Source of the DNA: Gammaproteobacteria bacterium
GTDB lineage: Bacteria > Pseudomonadota > Gammaproteobacteria > Francisellales > CACEW01
Assembly (NCBI GenBank): GCA_030652335.1
Contig: JAUSAW010000007.1
Location: 62,001-126,000, forward strand
Direction of reading: 5' to 3'
DNA: 64,000 nucleotides
The notes below the pieces were generated by a model. It saw only the letters and a program-made list of their open reading frames with translations, did no database searches and had not been told where the DNA came from. Below are positions 27,679 through 37,910 of the stretch, piece by piece (position 1 is the first letter of the stretch; each line of letters opens with the position of its first letter). The position numbers were made by a program, and so were the translations under genes.

Positions 27679-29151
27679 CTAATCAGCCTTAGGAAAGTCG
27701 ACTCGCATCTCGAGGCCACTACCTTGTTCGGGTTTTTTAGCGAAAACACTGGCGTGATGCAGGCGCACGATTTCTTTAGTAATAGGCAGGCCAAGCCCAC
27801 TGCCTTCAACTTTGGTGCCGACCTCTCTAAAAAACCGATCGAATAAGCGATGGTGAAGATGAGTAGGAATGCCTGGCCCATTATCAATAACTTGGAGGCA
27901 GATGCTATAGCTCGTTTTAGAAAGTAAGACTGCTATTTTGCCATGAGTAGGGGTATAACGAATGGCATTGTCGACCAGATTGCGAATTAAGATGGTAATT
28001 AAATTAGGCTCACCATTGATGATGATTTCCTCATCGGGTGCAAATAATTCGATTTCAATTTGCTTAGAAATGGCCGATAGAGCGAGATCTGCTACGATTT
28101 GTGCAGTTAGTTTATTTAAATCAAGCGCTTGGCTTCGGGTTAGTTTGGTGCTGGATTCTAGTCGGCTTAAGGTAAGCAATTGATCGACTATATGCGTTAT
28201 TCTATTGGTGCCGATAAGGATATTGTTTAAAATTCGAATGCGCTGTAGTTCATCTTTTTCGCGTAAAACGACTTCAACTTGTGTTTTAACGGCGGCTAAA
28301 GGGGTCCTTAGCTCGTGAGCGGCATCGGTGGTGAACTGTTTTTCTCGGGCAATCGATTCGCGCATCTGCAAAAATAAGCGGTTTAGCGCATTGACTAAGG
28401 GGGCTATTTCAACTGGGATTTCATCGGTGCCAATCGAGGTTAGGTGAGTCGGTCCTCGTTCAGAAATTTCGGTGGTGACTCTCTCAAGTGGGCTTAAGCT
28501 AATCTGAATCAATAAAATTAATAATAAAGCCAGGCCTATAAATACGATGACCAGCAGTATGCTGTCATACACTAGCAGTGGTAGCATGACGCTGGTGGTT
28601 AATTTTTTCTGAATCGCTACCACGGTTCGAATATTTTTATTCTGGTTAATAAGGCTCATGCTATACCAGCTCGACCCATCTGCTAAGGTAACAACATCAA
28701 AACCTTTATTTTTTGTACTTAAAGACTCTGAAGGCGTATTGGATGACTTCATTATCAATTGGTTTTTATTCAAATTCCATATTTGAAAGACCATTTTGTC
28801 GCGATAGTTCAGATTGCCGTTATAAACATTCATGCCAAGAGCTGGCAATTGGAGGTCTTTGCTTTGATTTTGATTGATAAAGTCATAGGCAATTTTATGC
28901 TGGGGATTAAGGTCTTTAATATCGATAATGGTATCGATGACTTTAACGGCATTGATTAATTCTGATTTAAGAACTTGCTGGTTTTCATAGTTTAATTGCA
29001 AATAGTTTAAAACACCTATGGTGCCGATTGTAAGAAACAGGGTGCTTAATACGCTGATTAAAAGAAACCGGCGCAAGGAGGTAATGCGTATACCAAATTT
29101 CTGTAAGGCAGGGTCCAATTGCATGCTGTCGATATCGACTATAGGCTTCAT
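27679..29151 (-). CDS. OmpR-partner sensor histidine kinase (QseC/PmrB type)
   Basis: Membrane-bound two-component kinase of 490 aa. It has a membrane helix at about 28-48, a periplasmic sensor of about 140 residues, a second helix at about 192-217, HAMP, a dimerisation helix with the H-box AAHELRTPLAAVKT (phospho-acceptor His279) and a HATPase domain. The latter shows the N-box NLVDNAIRYTP (Asn395), G1 DNGPGIP and G2 GSGLGLPITKE. Its ATG overlaps the stop of the response-regulator gene by 4 bp, so the two form a unit. The signal is unknown; the layout fits QseC/PmrB-like kinases that sense envelope stress or cations. Confidence 0.9.
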   Translation of the reverse strand: MKPIVDIDSMQLDPALQKFGIRITSLRRFLLISVLSTLFLTIGTIGVLNYLQLNYENQQVLKSELINAVKVIDTIIDIKDLNPQHKIAYDFINQNQSKDLQLPALGMNVYNGNLNYRDKMVFQIWNLNKNQLIMKSSNTPSESLSTKNKGFDVVTLADGSSWYSMSLINQNKNIRTVVAIQKKLTTSVMLPLLVYDSILLVIVFIGLALLLILLIQISLSPLERVTTEISERGPTHLTSIGTDEIPVEIAPLVNALNRLFLQMRESIAREKQFTTDAAHELRTPLAAVKTQVEVVLREKDELQRIRILNNILIGTNRITHIVDQLLTLSRLESSTKLTRSQALDLNKLTAQIVADLALSAISKQIEIELFAPDEEIIINGEPNLITILIRNLVDNAIRYTPTHGKIAVLLSKTSYSICLQVIDNGPGIPTHLHHRLFDRFFREVGTKVEGSGLGLPITKEIVRLHHASVFAKKPEQGSGLEMRVDFPKAD

Positions 29152-29810
29152 TCAGGTTTTTGCACCATATAACCTACCCCGCGGATGGTATGGATAAAGT
29201 TATTGCCAAACTTTTTACGCAAATGGTGAATATGAACTTCTAAAGCATTGCTATCGATTTCTTCATTCCAACCATACAGCGAATCGATAATTTGATGGCG
29301 AGAAATAACTTTGCCTTGGTTCTCTAATAAGGTGAAGATTAAGGCGTATTCACGACGAGACATTTTAACTTCTTCATCATGAAATTTTACGGTATGAGCA
29401 GCAGGGTCGAGAGTGATGGGGCCATATTGAATCGACGGCTCTACTCGCCCTAATGAACGGCGCGATAAGGCGCGCAATCGTGCATTGAGCTCATGTAAGT
29501 TAAAGGGTTTAGTAAGATAATCATCCGCCCCTGAATCGAGACCTTTGATGCGATCTTCGACAGAATCGTGTGCGGTTAAGACCAGAATAGGGGTTTGAAT
29601 TTTTTCCAGGCGAACAGCTTTTAAGACTTCTAAGCCTGATTTTTTAGGCAAAGAGATATCTAAAATGACGGCATCAAAAGCATCGCGCAATAAAACGCTT
29701 TCAGCCGTTAACCCATCCTTAACCCACTCTACAGTGTGGCCGTCTTGCTTAAGGCCAGTTTTAATACCATCGCCTAGCAATTCATCATCTTCTATTAGCA
29801 ATATCCGCAT
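29148..29810 (-). CDS. OmpR/PhoB-family response regulator
   Basis: A 220-aa regulator with a receiver domain (acidic pocket EDD at 7-9, phospho-acceptor Asp51 in LDISLPKKSG, Thr79, Lys101 in LTKPF) and a C-terminal winged helix (SRREYALIFTLLENQGKVISRHQI, HIHHLRKKFG). It partners the kinase gene that overlaps its 3' end. I prefer the ATG at 29810 (MRILLIEDD), preceded by a weak GAG; an upstream TTG at 29822 would add four residues. It is divergent from ftsK, and the 158-bp gap may hold both promoters. Confidence 0.92.
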   Translation of the reverse strand: MRILLIEDDELLGDGIKTGLKQDGHTVEWVKDGLTAESVLLRDAFDAVILDISLPKKSGLEVLKAVRLEKIQTPILVLTAHDSVEDRIKGLDSGADDYLTKPFNLHELNARLRALSRRSLGRVEPSIQYGPITLDPAAHTVKFHDEEVKMSRREYALIFTLLENQGKVISRHQIIDSLYGWNEEIDSNALEVHIHHLRKKFGNNFIHTIRGVGYMVQKPE

Positions 29811-29968
29811 TAAAGTGCTCAATAATAAAGACGTAGTTTATTCCTAAGCATAATGGAGGAAGGCTAATATTTCAAATTTTAAATACAGTTCCTGGTTTTA
29901 GCAGGTGCGAGTTCGTTTAAAACCAGCTAGTATATTCAACAACTATAGGTGCTAAAGGTGAATTTCTC

Positions 29969-32314
29969 GTGAGTAAAAAAAAGCTTGATGTAGCAGCGCC
30001 CACTCATTCCGCATTAAAACAAAGGATGCGCGAAGTATTAATGATTGCTGGCGCTGCACTCGGACTAGTTTTATTATTAAGTTTACTTAGCTATCACGCG
30101 GCTGATTGGCTCAATTTGAGCGGGCCAATTGTGGCTAATATGATGGGTAAATTTGGTGCGGTCTGTGCCGAGGGCTTATTTAGTCTATTAGGATTTTCGG
30201 CCTATTTAATGCCGGTGTTATTAGTTTATGGGGCCTGGCTGGTTTATATCGAGCATCAATCCGAGGCTTCCCGCTCCCGATTATTAACCTGTTTGCGTTG
30301 GTTCGGTGCTTTTTTAGCTTTTGTAGCGGGTAGCGGATTATCCAGCCTATTGTTTATAAGCTGGCAAAATAATTTGCCTTACGGCCCAGGTGGAGTAATG
30401 GGTGCTAATGTTAGCAAGGCGGTGCTGCCGCTGTTAAATGAAACGGGCAGCGTACTGAGCCTAATCGCCGTATTTTTAGTAGGATTGACTTTGTTTTCAG
30501 GGGTGACCTGGTTACGTGGTTTATTGACATTACTGCGATTAATTTTACGTGGCTTTTATGCAGTATTTAAAGCGATTTGCTATAAAGTTGAATCCCATCT
30601 TCAAGATTGGCGCCTATGTCGTCAGCAGAAAAAATTAGATCAAGCTGTTATTAAATTTGAACCCGCCATGGACATTAATATGGCTCAGGCTGAATTAGAT
30701 CCCTTTGACTATGATCCTGAACCTATCGCGGCTAAACCAAAACTAGCCATAATTGATAGGGTTAAACCGGTTGCGAAGCCTGAGCCAATCCCTCAGCCTG
30801 AAAAAATTAAAAAGCCGACCAAGCCGCTTTCGCATGGCGTACCAAGCATCGAATTATTAGATGCTCAAGAAGCCCCTAGCAGCAAAGTGTCTAAAGAATC
30901 TCTAATGACCATGGCGCAATTGGTCGAGCAAAAGTTAAGTGATTTTGGCATCTCCGCTAAAGTGGTTGGAGCTTGCCCAGGTCCTGTGGTCACTCGATTT
31001 GAACTCGATCTAGCTCCCGGTATTAAAGTTGCGAGATTAACGACTTTATCCAAAGATTTAGCCCGTTCATTATCCGCCAAAAGCGTGCGTATAGTCGAAG
31101 TCATTCCGGGTAAAACCGTGGTGGGTTTAGAGCTGCCTAATGAAGTGCGTGAAATCGTGCGCCTGCGCAGCGTGTTAGATTCTGAAGCCTTCCGCAAAAA
31201 CACCTCACCACTCAGTATGGCTTTAGGCAAAGATATTTCCGGCGAGCCTGAAGTGGTCGACTTACAAAAAATGCCGCATCTTTTAGTGGCCGGTACCACA
31301 GGTTCGGGTAAGTCAGTCGGCTTAAATGCCATGTTGCTTAGCATGTTATTAAGAGCAACCCCTGAAGAATTGCGTATGATTATGATCGACCCTAAGATGC
31401 TAGAGTTATCAATATACGAAGGCGTACCACATTTATTAACCCCGGTCGTCACCGATATGAAAGAAGCCGCCAATGCCCTGCGCTGGTGCGTAAAAGAAAT
31501 GGATAGACGTTATCGCCTAATGGCCGCCGTTGGAGTTAGAAACCTAGCCGGCTATAACGATACCGTAAAAGCCGCTATTGCCGCTGGTAAGCCATTAAAA
31601 GATCCTATTTGGAAAAAGCTTCATCCCGGTATGGATGAAACCTGTCCTGAATTACAAACCATGCCTTATATCGTAGTGCTGGTGGATGAGTTTGCCGATA
31701 TGATTATGGTCGTGGGTAAAAAGGTAGAAGAGCTTATTACTCGTCTGGCTCAAAAAGCCCGGGCCGCTGGAATTCACTTGATTCTAGCCACCCAAAGACC
31801 TTCGGTAGATGTCATCACCGGATTAATTAAAGCCAATATCCCAACGCGTATCGCTTTCCAGGTTTCATCGAGAATCGATTCCAGAACTATCTTGGATCAA
31901 CAAGGAGCCGAGCAATTATTAGGCCATGGCGATATGTTGTATTTGCCGCCAGGCTCCGGCGTACCGATTCGAGTGCATGGCGCCTATGTGGCCGATCACG
32001 AAGTGCATAAAGTCGTTCAAGCCTGGAAAGAGCTAGGCACCCCTGACTATATCGAAACCATCTTAAAAACTGAAGCCTTAGAAGGCGAAGAAGGCGCAAG
32101 CGAAGCGGGTGGTGGAGAAGATGACCCATTGTACGATGAAGCCGTCAATGTGGTATTAGAATCCAAACGCGCCTCGATTTCAGGCGTGCAAAGACGCTTA
32201 AAAATCGGTTATAACCGAGCGGCTCGTTTATTAGAGCAGATGGAAGCGGCTGGCCTGTTAAGCGAGATTCAAGCCAATGGCATGCGTGAGATTTTGGTCT
32301 CGAACAATGATTAG
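29969..32314 (+). CDS. ftsK: DNA translocase FtsK
   Basis: Septum-anchored ATPase that pumps DNA toward dif and activates XerCD. The 781-aa form has four N-terminal membrane helices (about residues 22-185), a short Pro/Lys-rich linker (about 230-290), the motor with Walker [10 protein letters not shown] (G445-S449) and Walker [12 protein letters not shown], and a C-terminal gamma winged helix that reads KOPS ([24 protein letters not shown]). The linker is much shorter than in E. coli, as in many gammaproteobacteria. The start is a GTG preceded by AGGTG. lolA, a frequent neighbour, is absent. Confidence 0.96.
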   Translation: MSKKKLDVAAPTHSALKQRMREVLMIAGAALGLVLLLSLLSYHAADWLNLSGPIVANMMGKFGAVCAEGLFSLLGFSAYLMPVLLVYGAWLVYIEHQSEASRSRLLTCLRWFGAFLAFVAGSGLSSLLFISWQNNLPYGPGGVMGANVSKAVLPLLNETGSVLSLIAVFLVGLTLFSGVTWLRGLLTLLRLILRGFYAVFKAICYKVESHLQDWRLCRQQKKLDQAVIKFEPAMDINMAQAELDPFDYDPEPIAAKPKLAIIDRVKPVAKPEPIPQPEKIKKPTKPLSHGVPSIELLDAQEAPSSKVSKESLMTMAQLVEQKLSDFGISAKVVGACPGPVVTRFELDLAPGIKVARLTTLSKDLARSLSAKSVRIVEVIPGKTVVGLELPNEVREIVRLRSVLDSEAFRKNTSPLSMALGKDISGEPEVVDLQKMPHLLVAGTTGSGKSVGLNAMLLSMLLRATPEELRMIMIDPKMLELSIYEGVPHLLTPVVTDMKEAANALRWCVKEMDRRYRLMAAVGVRNLAGYNDTVKAAIAAGKPLKDPIWKKLHPGMDETCPELQTMPYIVVLVDEFADMIMVVGKKVEELITRLAQKARAAGIHLILATQRPSVDVITGLIKANIPTRIAFQVSSRIDSRTILDQQGAEQLLGHGDMLYLPPGSGVPIRVHGAYVADHEVHKVVQAWKELGTPDYIETILKTEALEGEEGASEAGGGEDDPLYDEAVNVVLESKRASISGVQRRLKIGYNRAARLLEQMEAAGLLSEIQANGMREILVSNND

Positions 32315-32342
32315 TAGCGATTAATCTTAAAACTTATTCGGC

Positions 32343-33197
32343 TCATGCTTTATTAACAGGCTCAGAGTTTGTATTATCTTGACTATTTCCAGCGATGCTA
32401 TGATTCAATAGAGGCGTACTGGTTGATACCCATACTCTTTCTGCTATAGAGCGATTATAGACTTCTGTTATCCGTTCGGCATAGGTAGGTAATACCATAG
32501 TGATCTTATCTAAGTCATAAGATGAAGGGATAATAGCTTTAACTGCTTCATGATCATTAAGCAGTTTTTGTATAATAAGGTCTGCATAATAGGTGGGGCT
32601 GTGGTCAATAGCCAAGCTTAAATACAAAACAGTAGGGAATAAGCGAATAAATTGCGCCTTGCTTAATGCTTTTTCAATAAGTCTGTCAGCATGAGCTGGA
32701 TATCGTCTTATAGTTTGCTCTAACTCATCTAGTGTGGGAAACAGTCGAGCAAAGTGGGTATTGCTCTGTACAATTCTATCTAAAATATAATCTACACACA
32801 TTGGATATTTGATAAGCGTCGTTTTTAGTTTTTTATAGTCAGGAATGAAGTGTGCTAGACGATCATCGCTAATAATACTGTCAAGGTTATAGGCTGGATA
32901 GGTAAGTATTACCTTGATAAGGTCCATCTGTGAAGGGATTTTGGCTATAATATTGCGATGCCTTATATAAGCCTTTTTTGCAGATTCTGTCGGTTTAATT
33001 AGCACGCTGCTCTGGCCAATATCTTTCTCAAATTGTTTTACCCAATAGCTATCAGCTTTTTTGATCGAATCATTCAATGGGGAATTTGCACAGGCGGCTT
33101 TAAATGAACCTTCAGCACCTAAATACTCAAGGAAATAACATGGCAAAGTAGTCAGTAAGCTTTCCATAGCGTTGGTATACATAATAATCCCATCCAT
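32343..33197 (-). CDS. F-box-like protein with about 35-residue alpha repeats, putative effector
   Basis: A 284-aa protein of unknown family. Residues 11-60 resemble the F-box pattern: LLTTLP.YFLEYLG, then SFKAACANS, then YWVKQFEKDIG, where the final W..xF..D pattern is common in bacterial F-box effectors. Residues 90-245 hold about four degenerate repeats of roughly 35 residues built on FxRLFPTxxxLxxxIxxxPxxADxLIxKxL. There is no signal peptide. The C-terminus is polar (Asn/Ser/Glu). If the F-box call is right, it would recruit the host SCF ubiquitin ligase. This is inference from motif resemblance; it may be merely an alpha-solenoid protein. Confidence 0.6.
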   Translation of the reverse strand: MDGIIMYTNAMESLLTTLPCYFLEYLGAEGSFKAACANSPLNDSIKKADSYWVKQFEKDIGQSSVLIKPTESAKKAYIRHRNIIAKIPSQMDLIKVILTYPAYNLDSIISDDRLAHFIPDYKKLKTTLIKYPMCVDYILDRIVQSNTHFARLFPTLDELEQTIRRYPAHADRLIEKALSKAQFIRLFPTVLYLSLAIDHSPTYYADLIIQKLLNDHEAVKAIIPSSYDLDKITMVLPTYAERITEVYNRSIAERVWVSTSTPLLNHSIAGNSQDNTNSEPVNKA

Positions 33198-33390
33198 TAA
33201 TGATTATTCAAATTACTTTACCTTAAATAATAATGGAATAAAAGCGCGCAGGGCTATAAGCTTGGAAACGAATTGCAGCTAAGAGTCTTTGCTCTATACT
33301 GCTATTCAAGCTACTGAAGATAATGACAATATATCTTAGATACAACATCGAAATATTAAAGTGCAATAGGATGATCAGTATCGGTATGGG

Positions 33391-34239
33391 TTATAAAAGT
33401 GGTGCTGGAGATTCCCCCACAGAAGAATTTGGCGTATGTTTATTTAATTCTTCAAGAACTGCTTCCTGAGTCCAACATAAAGAATTACATACGAAAAGCA
33501 TCAGCGGTTTAAAATCGCCTTTATCTGCTGCATATAAACATTTTGAATATTTTTCTCGATCTTCTATTTTTATAACAGCCGGAAAGTATTTTTCTTTCAT
33601 TAAAATAATATTCATTAAAATTCTTGCAGTCCTACCATTACCATCTTCAAAGGGATGGATTCTAACAAGGTTATAATGTGCTAATGCAGCTTTCGCTATG
33701 GGATGAATATCACTTATCGAATTATTAGTTATCCATTGACATAAATCATACATTTGATGAGGAACGTCAAAAGGTTCCACATACATATGAATACTGCCAT
33801 CAGGCTGAACAACATGATTAGGGTTCTTTTTGTATTCACCAGGTGATATATGTCTTAAAGTTTTTCTGCCTAATGTATCGATCCCTTCAATTTCATCAGT
33901 CTTGCTTAACAAGATTCTATTAATCTGTTTTATAAAAGTTTCATTAATTGGGCGCTCAGCTTCAAGAATACTGTATAAAAATTTAATACTATCAGCATGA
34001 TTCTTAGCTTCTAAAAAATCTCTTAACGGCTTGCCTGATACAGTTAGTCCTTCCTGCAAGAAAAAAGTTGTATCGCCAAGTGAAAGCGTATTTCCTTCAA
34101 TAGCATTGGAATGGTATGTCCAAAGATTTCTCATTTTTACTAGAAGAGCGAGCCTTAAGCTATCATCAGACTTACGATATTTAGTTTCAATATCACGCTT
34201 TAACTGATCAGCTTTTTCAAAAGCTGCAGTAATCTCCAA
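33391..34239 (-). CDS. Fic domain protein with N-terminal inhibitory motif
   Basis: Fic enzymes transfer AMP (or related groups) from nucleotides to target hydroxyls. The core motif HPFEDGNGRTAR is complete at residues 195-206, with catalytic His195. An N-terminal SNAIEGN stretch at 44-50 fits the S/TxxxE(G/N) inhibition helix, whose Glu (Glu48) blocks ATP productively binding, so this is a class II, self-inhibited Fic (FICD/SoFic-like). The only start codon in this frame is a TTG at 34239. The frame stays open upstream to a TAA near 34266 and reads KFIYTPKELE, which looks like coding sequence, so the true start may be non-standard or lost by mutation. Confidence 0.88.
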   Translation of the reverse strand: MEITAAFEKADQLKRDIETKYRKSDDSLRLALLVKMRNLWTYHSNAIEGNTLSLGDTTFFLQEGLTVSGKPLRDFLEAKNHADSIKFLYSILEAERPINETFIKQINRILLSKTDEIEGIDTLGRKTLRHISPGEYKKNPNHVVQPDGSIHMYVEPFDVPHQMYDLCQWITNNSISDIHPIAKAALAHYNLVRIHPFEDGNGRTARILMNIILMKEKYFPAVIKIEDREKYSKCLYAADKGDFKPLMLFVCNSLCWTQEAVLEELNKHTPNSSVGESPAPLL

Positions 34240-34569
34240 TTCTTTGGGGGTATATATAAACTTCGCTTACCTAATTCTACTATTGTTTTTGTTAATATTC
34301 TGCCAGTTAACATGATAAAAAATCTCCAATAATTATAACGAATTCTATCTATTAAAATTAAAGCGTCAATAAATTATGCAAATTGTAAAAGAGATTAAGA
34401 AGCTAATACAATTTCTGTCCTAATTTTATTTTTCCAGACATTTTCATTTATTTCGTGGGATAGTTTTGTGTTAATTTGATTTAGTCTGACTGTATTTGTT
34501 CCATCTAAGTATGTTGTTAGTAGGTGGCTTGCGATATCATCAAATAATGTTAGAAAAAAGGGGTATGCC
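34240..34569. other. A+T-rich gap between fic and the HIT gene
   Basis: No confident gene. It contains the upstream end of the fic frame (34240-34266) and an orphan minus-strand frame at 34395-34571 (59 aa from its ATG, MAYPFFLTLFDDIASHL...). That frame has protein-like composition but no recognised family and no clear Shine-Dalgarno. It overlaps the HIT start codon, so at best one of the two can have an ordinary leader. Confidence 0.4.
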
Positions 34570-35046
34570 ATGTCTAATGAGTTTATGCTAAATCCACAAG
34601 TTGAAACAGATAGTGCCATTATTGCCAAGCTTGAGATATCCCATCTGCGACTAATGGATAATGCCCATTATACTTGGGTATTATTAGTCCCAGAAGTTCC
34701 TGGTGCAATGGAATTAATTGATTTGAATGCTACAGAACAACTGCAATTATTAGCTGAAATTAATCAAGTCAGCCATATTCTCAAACAACATTTCTCTTGT
34801 GATAAGCTGAATATTGCTATGCTTGGCAATAAGGTCTCTCAATTGCATGTGCATATTATCGCGCGTCGCACAAACGATGCCTGCTGGCCAGAGCCAGTTT
34901 GGGGTGGGCCTAAAATCGCTTATACTCCAGAGGCTATTGCTGGTATAATCGCGAAAATTAAGTCTATCATCCTGGACGAGCGTAGCGAAGATCCATCGGG
35001 ACAAAATTGTGGTCGCCAGTTTTATGATGGCGCTCCAAAGGAGTAG
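34570..35046 (+). CDS. HIT-family nucleotide hydrolase with repeat-derived tail
   Basis: A 158-aa histidine-triad protein. The N-terminal part resembles bacterial HIT/diadenosine tetraphosphate hydrolase-like proteins. The triad region QLHVHIIARR supplies the two closest histidines, and Trp-rich DACWPEPVWG follows, typical of this subgroup. Family members usually end soon after the helix AIAGIIAKIKSII. Here about 22 further residues (DERSEDPSGQNCGRQFYDG...) follow, encoded by a stretch that resembles dispersed intergenic repeats, so the original stop may have been replaced. Substrate unknown. Confidence 0.85.
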   Translation: MSNEFMLNPQVETDSAIIAKLEISHLRLMDNAHYTWVLLVPEVPGAMELIDLNATEQLQLLAEINQVSHILKQHFSCDKLNIAMLGNKVSQLHVHIIARRTNDACWPEPVWGGPKIAYTPEAIAGIIAKIKSIILDERSEDPSGQNCGRQFYDGAPKE

Positions 35047-35093
35047 TAAGCAGGATGCTTAGCAACAATCTAGTTTTTATAGAGAAGCAATAA

Positions 35094-35828
35094 ATGAAGC
35101 ATACCCTAGTATTTGATTTATCGAATTTATCGTATATCAGCATCCATTCACAACAACGGAATAGTGTGGAGTTAAACCCTGCCGAAGTGCTCGTTAGCAT
35201 GGAGGCATTTTTACGGCAGTTTTATCGCTACTTTATGCCTGATAGGGTGATATTCGCCTGCGATAGCCATAAGTATTGGCGTAAAGAAATTTTCGCAGAA
35301 TATAAAGCCCATCGACCTGAGACGGCTTTAAAACAAATAGTGAAGCAAGCTATTAAAGAATTTAAGCTTAAGCATGCGCATCTTTGCATGGAGATCACTA
35401 ATTTTGAAGCAGATGATATTATCTATGGTATTACCGAACATATAGAGGATAAGCTTACCATCGTCAGCTCCGATGGGGATTTTATCCAGCTTATTTCAGA
35501 TAGGGTAAGAGTTTATGATCCGATGCGTCGAGATTATAAGGCGCGGCCCAAGCATCCTGCATTCGATCTGTTTGTTAAATGTATTCGCGGCGATAAAAGT
35601 GATAATATCCCCTCGGCTTATCCTCATGTTACCAAGAAAAAACTACAGGCCGCTTTTATAAATGAAGCCGTGCTTGCAAAGTTATTAGAGACTAAATTAG
35701 GTGATACCACGGTAGGTGAGAACTATTACCGCAACCGTCAATTAATCGACTTATCGTATTTACCCGATCATTTAAAATTGCTCTTAAAGGATCATATTGT
35801 AGGAGCGCATTGTGAAGCCATTATTTGA
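35094..35828 (+). CDS. 5'-3' exonuclease, FEN/Xni type
   Basis: A stand-alone 5' nuclease of 244 aa related to the N-terminal domain of DNA polymerase I and to phage 5' exonucleases. Acidic metal ligands are visible in VFDLSN (near 6), [22 protein letters not shown] (Asp pair) and SSDGDFIQL. The helix-3-turn region contains the highly conserved GDKSDNIP. It could serve in primer removal or flap processing alongside PolA. Shine-Dalgarno signals are weak. The 3' end overlaps nadB by 17 bp. Confidence 0.85.
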   Translation: MKHTLVFDLSNLSYISIHSQQRNSVELNPAEVLVSMEAFLRQFYRYFMPDRVIFACDSHKYWRKEIFAEYKAHRPETALKQIVKQAIKEFKLKHAHLCMEITNFEADDIIYGITEHIEDKLTIVSSDGDFIQLISDRVRVYDPMRRDYKARPKHPAFDLFVKCIRGDKSDNIPSAYPHVTKKKLQAAFINEAVLAKLLETKLGDTTVGENYYRNRQLIDLSYLPDHLKLLLKDHIVGAHCEAII

Positions 35829-37353
35829 TGTCCTTATTATCGGTAGTGGAGCGGCGGGCTTAAGCGCGGCCTTGCAATTCGATTCCCATTATAAAGTGGC
35901 CGTTATGTGCAAAGGACCGTTGCAAGAAGGCTCAACTCTCTACGCCCAGGGTGGCATTGCCGCCGTGCTCGATGATAAAGACAGTATCGAAGCCCATATT
36001 AACGATACCTTAATCGCGGGCGATGGCTTATGCGATGAGCAGGCGGTGCGCTTTACCGTCGAAAATGGCAAAAAATCGATTCAATGGCTTATCGATATCG
36101 GCGTTAAATTCACTAAAGAGGTCGATGCTAAAGGCATTGAAGGTTATCACTTGACCAAGGAAGGCGGGCATTCACATCGCCGAATTATTCATGCCAATGA
36201 TGAAACAGGAAAATCGGTGTCCAATACCTTGGTTAGCCTAACCAAACAAGCTTCTAATATCACCTTATTCGAAGACCATATCGCTATCGATTTAATCATT
36301 AAAAATAATCGCTGCGTTGGCTGCTATGTATTTAATCAGAAAACTCGCAAAGTCGAGGTATTTAGCGCCCAGGCCGTTTTATTAGCCACGGGTGGATCGA
36401 GTCGAGTCTATTTGTATAGTACGAACCCTGCCGTATCGAGCGGTGATGGTATCGCTATGGCGCATCGAGCCGGTGGCAAAATAGCGAATATGGAATTTAA
36501 CCAGTTTCATCCCACTGCATTGTATCACCCTGAAGCTCGTTCTTTTTTAATTTCGGAGGCCATGCGAGGCGAGGGGGCTATTTTAGTCCTGCCTGATGGC
36601 ACACGTTTTATGCCTAAATTTGATGAGAGGGCAGAATTAGCGCCTCGCGATATCGTGGCTCGTGCCATCGACCATGAGATGAAGCGATTGGGTATAGATT
36701 GTGTCTATTTAGATATTTCGCACAAGCCTGCTGATTTTATTATGTCGCATTTCCCTAATATTTATGCCAAATGTTTACAGTATGGTTTCGATATTACCAA
36801 AGGCCCAATCCCAGTGGTTCCTGCCGCGCATTATACCTGTGGTGGCGTGGTCGTTGATCACCGTGCTAGGACGACGATTCCTGGATTGTATGCGGCGGGA
36901 GAAGTGAGTTGCACAGGTTTGCACGGTGCCAATAGAATGGCTAGCAATTCTTTGCTGGAATGTCTGGTGTATGCCTCTGCGGCTAGCCGAGATATTATGC
37001 AAAAATTCGACCCTAATTATACGGTGCCTGCGATCGAACCTTGGGATGAAAGTTGGGTGTCAGATTCAGAAGAAGAAATTTTAGTGACCGCCAATTGGGA
37101 TGAAATTCGTCGATTGATGTGGAACTATGTCGGCATCGTGCGCAGCAATAAACGCCTCAAGCGAGCGTCGGAAAGGTTGACTCTGCTTAAACGAGAGATT
37201 CAAGAATATTACGGGAACTTTCGGATTACGGGTGATTTATTAGAGCTAAGAAACTTAATCGTGGTGGCTGAGCTAATCGTAGATGCTGCCACGGCCCGAA
37301 AAGAAAGCCGTGGACTGCATTATAATGTCGATTATCCTTATGAGAAGTTGTAA
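35812..37353 (+). CDS. nadB: L-aspartate oxidase
   Basis: FAD enzyme oxidising L-aspartate to iminoaspartate, the first step of de novo NAD synthesis. The 513-aa product shows [11 protein letters not shown] (FAD fold), the [16 protein letters not shown] loop, the [11 protein letters not shown] active-site stretch, QFHPTALYH and the C-terminal [27 protein letters not shown]. The GTG start lies inside the exonuclease gene and is preceded by AGGAG with 6-nt spacing. nadA and nadC are not in the window. The 3' end overlaps the convergent pagL gene by 16 bp. Confidence 0.95.
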   Translation: MKPLFDVLIIGSGAAGLSAALQFDSHYKVAVMCKGPLQEGSTLYAQGGIAAVLDDKDSIEAHINDTLIAGDGLCDEQAVRFTVENGKKSIQWLIDIGVKFTKEVDAKGIEGYHLTKEGGHSHRRIIHANDETGKSVSNTLVSLTKQASNITLFEDHIAIDLIIKNNRCVGCYVFNQKTRKVEVFSAQAVLLATGGSSRVYLYSTNPAVSSGDGIAMAHRAGGKIANMEFNQFHPTALYHPEARSFLISEAMRGEGAILVLPDGTRFMPKFDERAELAPRDIVARAIDHEMKRLGIDCVYLDISHKPADFIMSHFPNIYAKCLQYGFDITKGPIPVVPAAHYTCGGVVVDHRARTTIPGLYAAGEVSCTGLHGANRMASNSLLECLVYASAASRDIMQKFDPNYTVPAIEPWDESWVSDSEEEILVTANWDEIRRLMWNYVGIVRSNKRLKRASERLTLLKREIQEYYGNFRITGDLLELRNLIVVAELIVDAATARKESRGLHYNVDYPYEKL

Positions 37354-37910
37354 CCCACTGTCAACATTAAAGGTATGGTTACGCCATCGTTATCTTTATG
37401 AGTAGATGCATTGGAATAATGTAAGAAGTTAAGCGATGCAAATACTTGTTTGCTTTGACCAAAGGTCGCGCCAATGCCGGCCATATCCTGGAATAATAAC
37501 CTTGTACCTAAATTGCGGTCACCAAAAGAATTATGGGATAAGGCCGCAAGACCAACACTAGCCTCAGCGTAAGGTGCTACGTTTGAAGTTGGAGCCATAA
37601 AGTACCAACGTGCTACAGGTGCTACGCCGACTACACCGATAGTGTTGTACTCGCTACCTGTGGCGTTATTGGTATGCCAATGTGCATAGTTAGCTTGAAC
37701 GTAAGCAACTACGCTGTTGTTATACCAGGTCCAATTGCTTGGCATAGCGTCGTAATCAATTTTATAGCCAGATGTATCTTTAGGTTGGCTATTGGCTATA
37801 AAATGTCCGCCATAAGAAAAAGCCAAGCCCTGGGTAACATTTTGCATAGCATAAGCCGATGAACATAACATAGCTGCACTAATGACTAGTGCTATTTTTT
37901 TAAAACTCAT
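37338..37910 (-). CDS. PagL-like lipid A 3-O-deacylase
   Basis: An outer-membrane barrel enzyme that removes the 3-O acyl chain of lipid A, usually lowering TLR4 recognition. The 190-aa precursor has a signal peptide (about 1-21, SSAYA). The C-terminal HYSNAS motif (His164, Ser166) is the PagL catalytic pair and is followed by the usual final strand ending VGYNFS. The third catalytic position (Glu in Pseudomonas PagL, 14 residues after the His) appears to be Thr178, so activity is uncertain. I chose the ATG at 37910 because GGGAG lies 6 nt upstream and the signal peptide begins there. Confidence 0.78.
   Translation of the reverse strand: MSFKKIALVISAAMLCSSAYAMQNVTQGLAFSYGGHFIANSQPKDTSGYKIDYDAMPSNWTWYNNSVVAYVQANYAHWHTNNATGSEYNTIGVVGVAPVARWYFMAPTSNVAPYAEASVGLAALSHNSFGDRNLGTRLLFQDMAGIGATFGQSKQVFASLNFLHYSNASTHKDNDGVTIPLMLTVGYNFS

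Noticed and set aside
30865..31473. 202-aa minus-strand frame inside ftsK
   Set aside because: Antisense shadow of the conserved motor domain; no start signal or recognisable motif.
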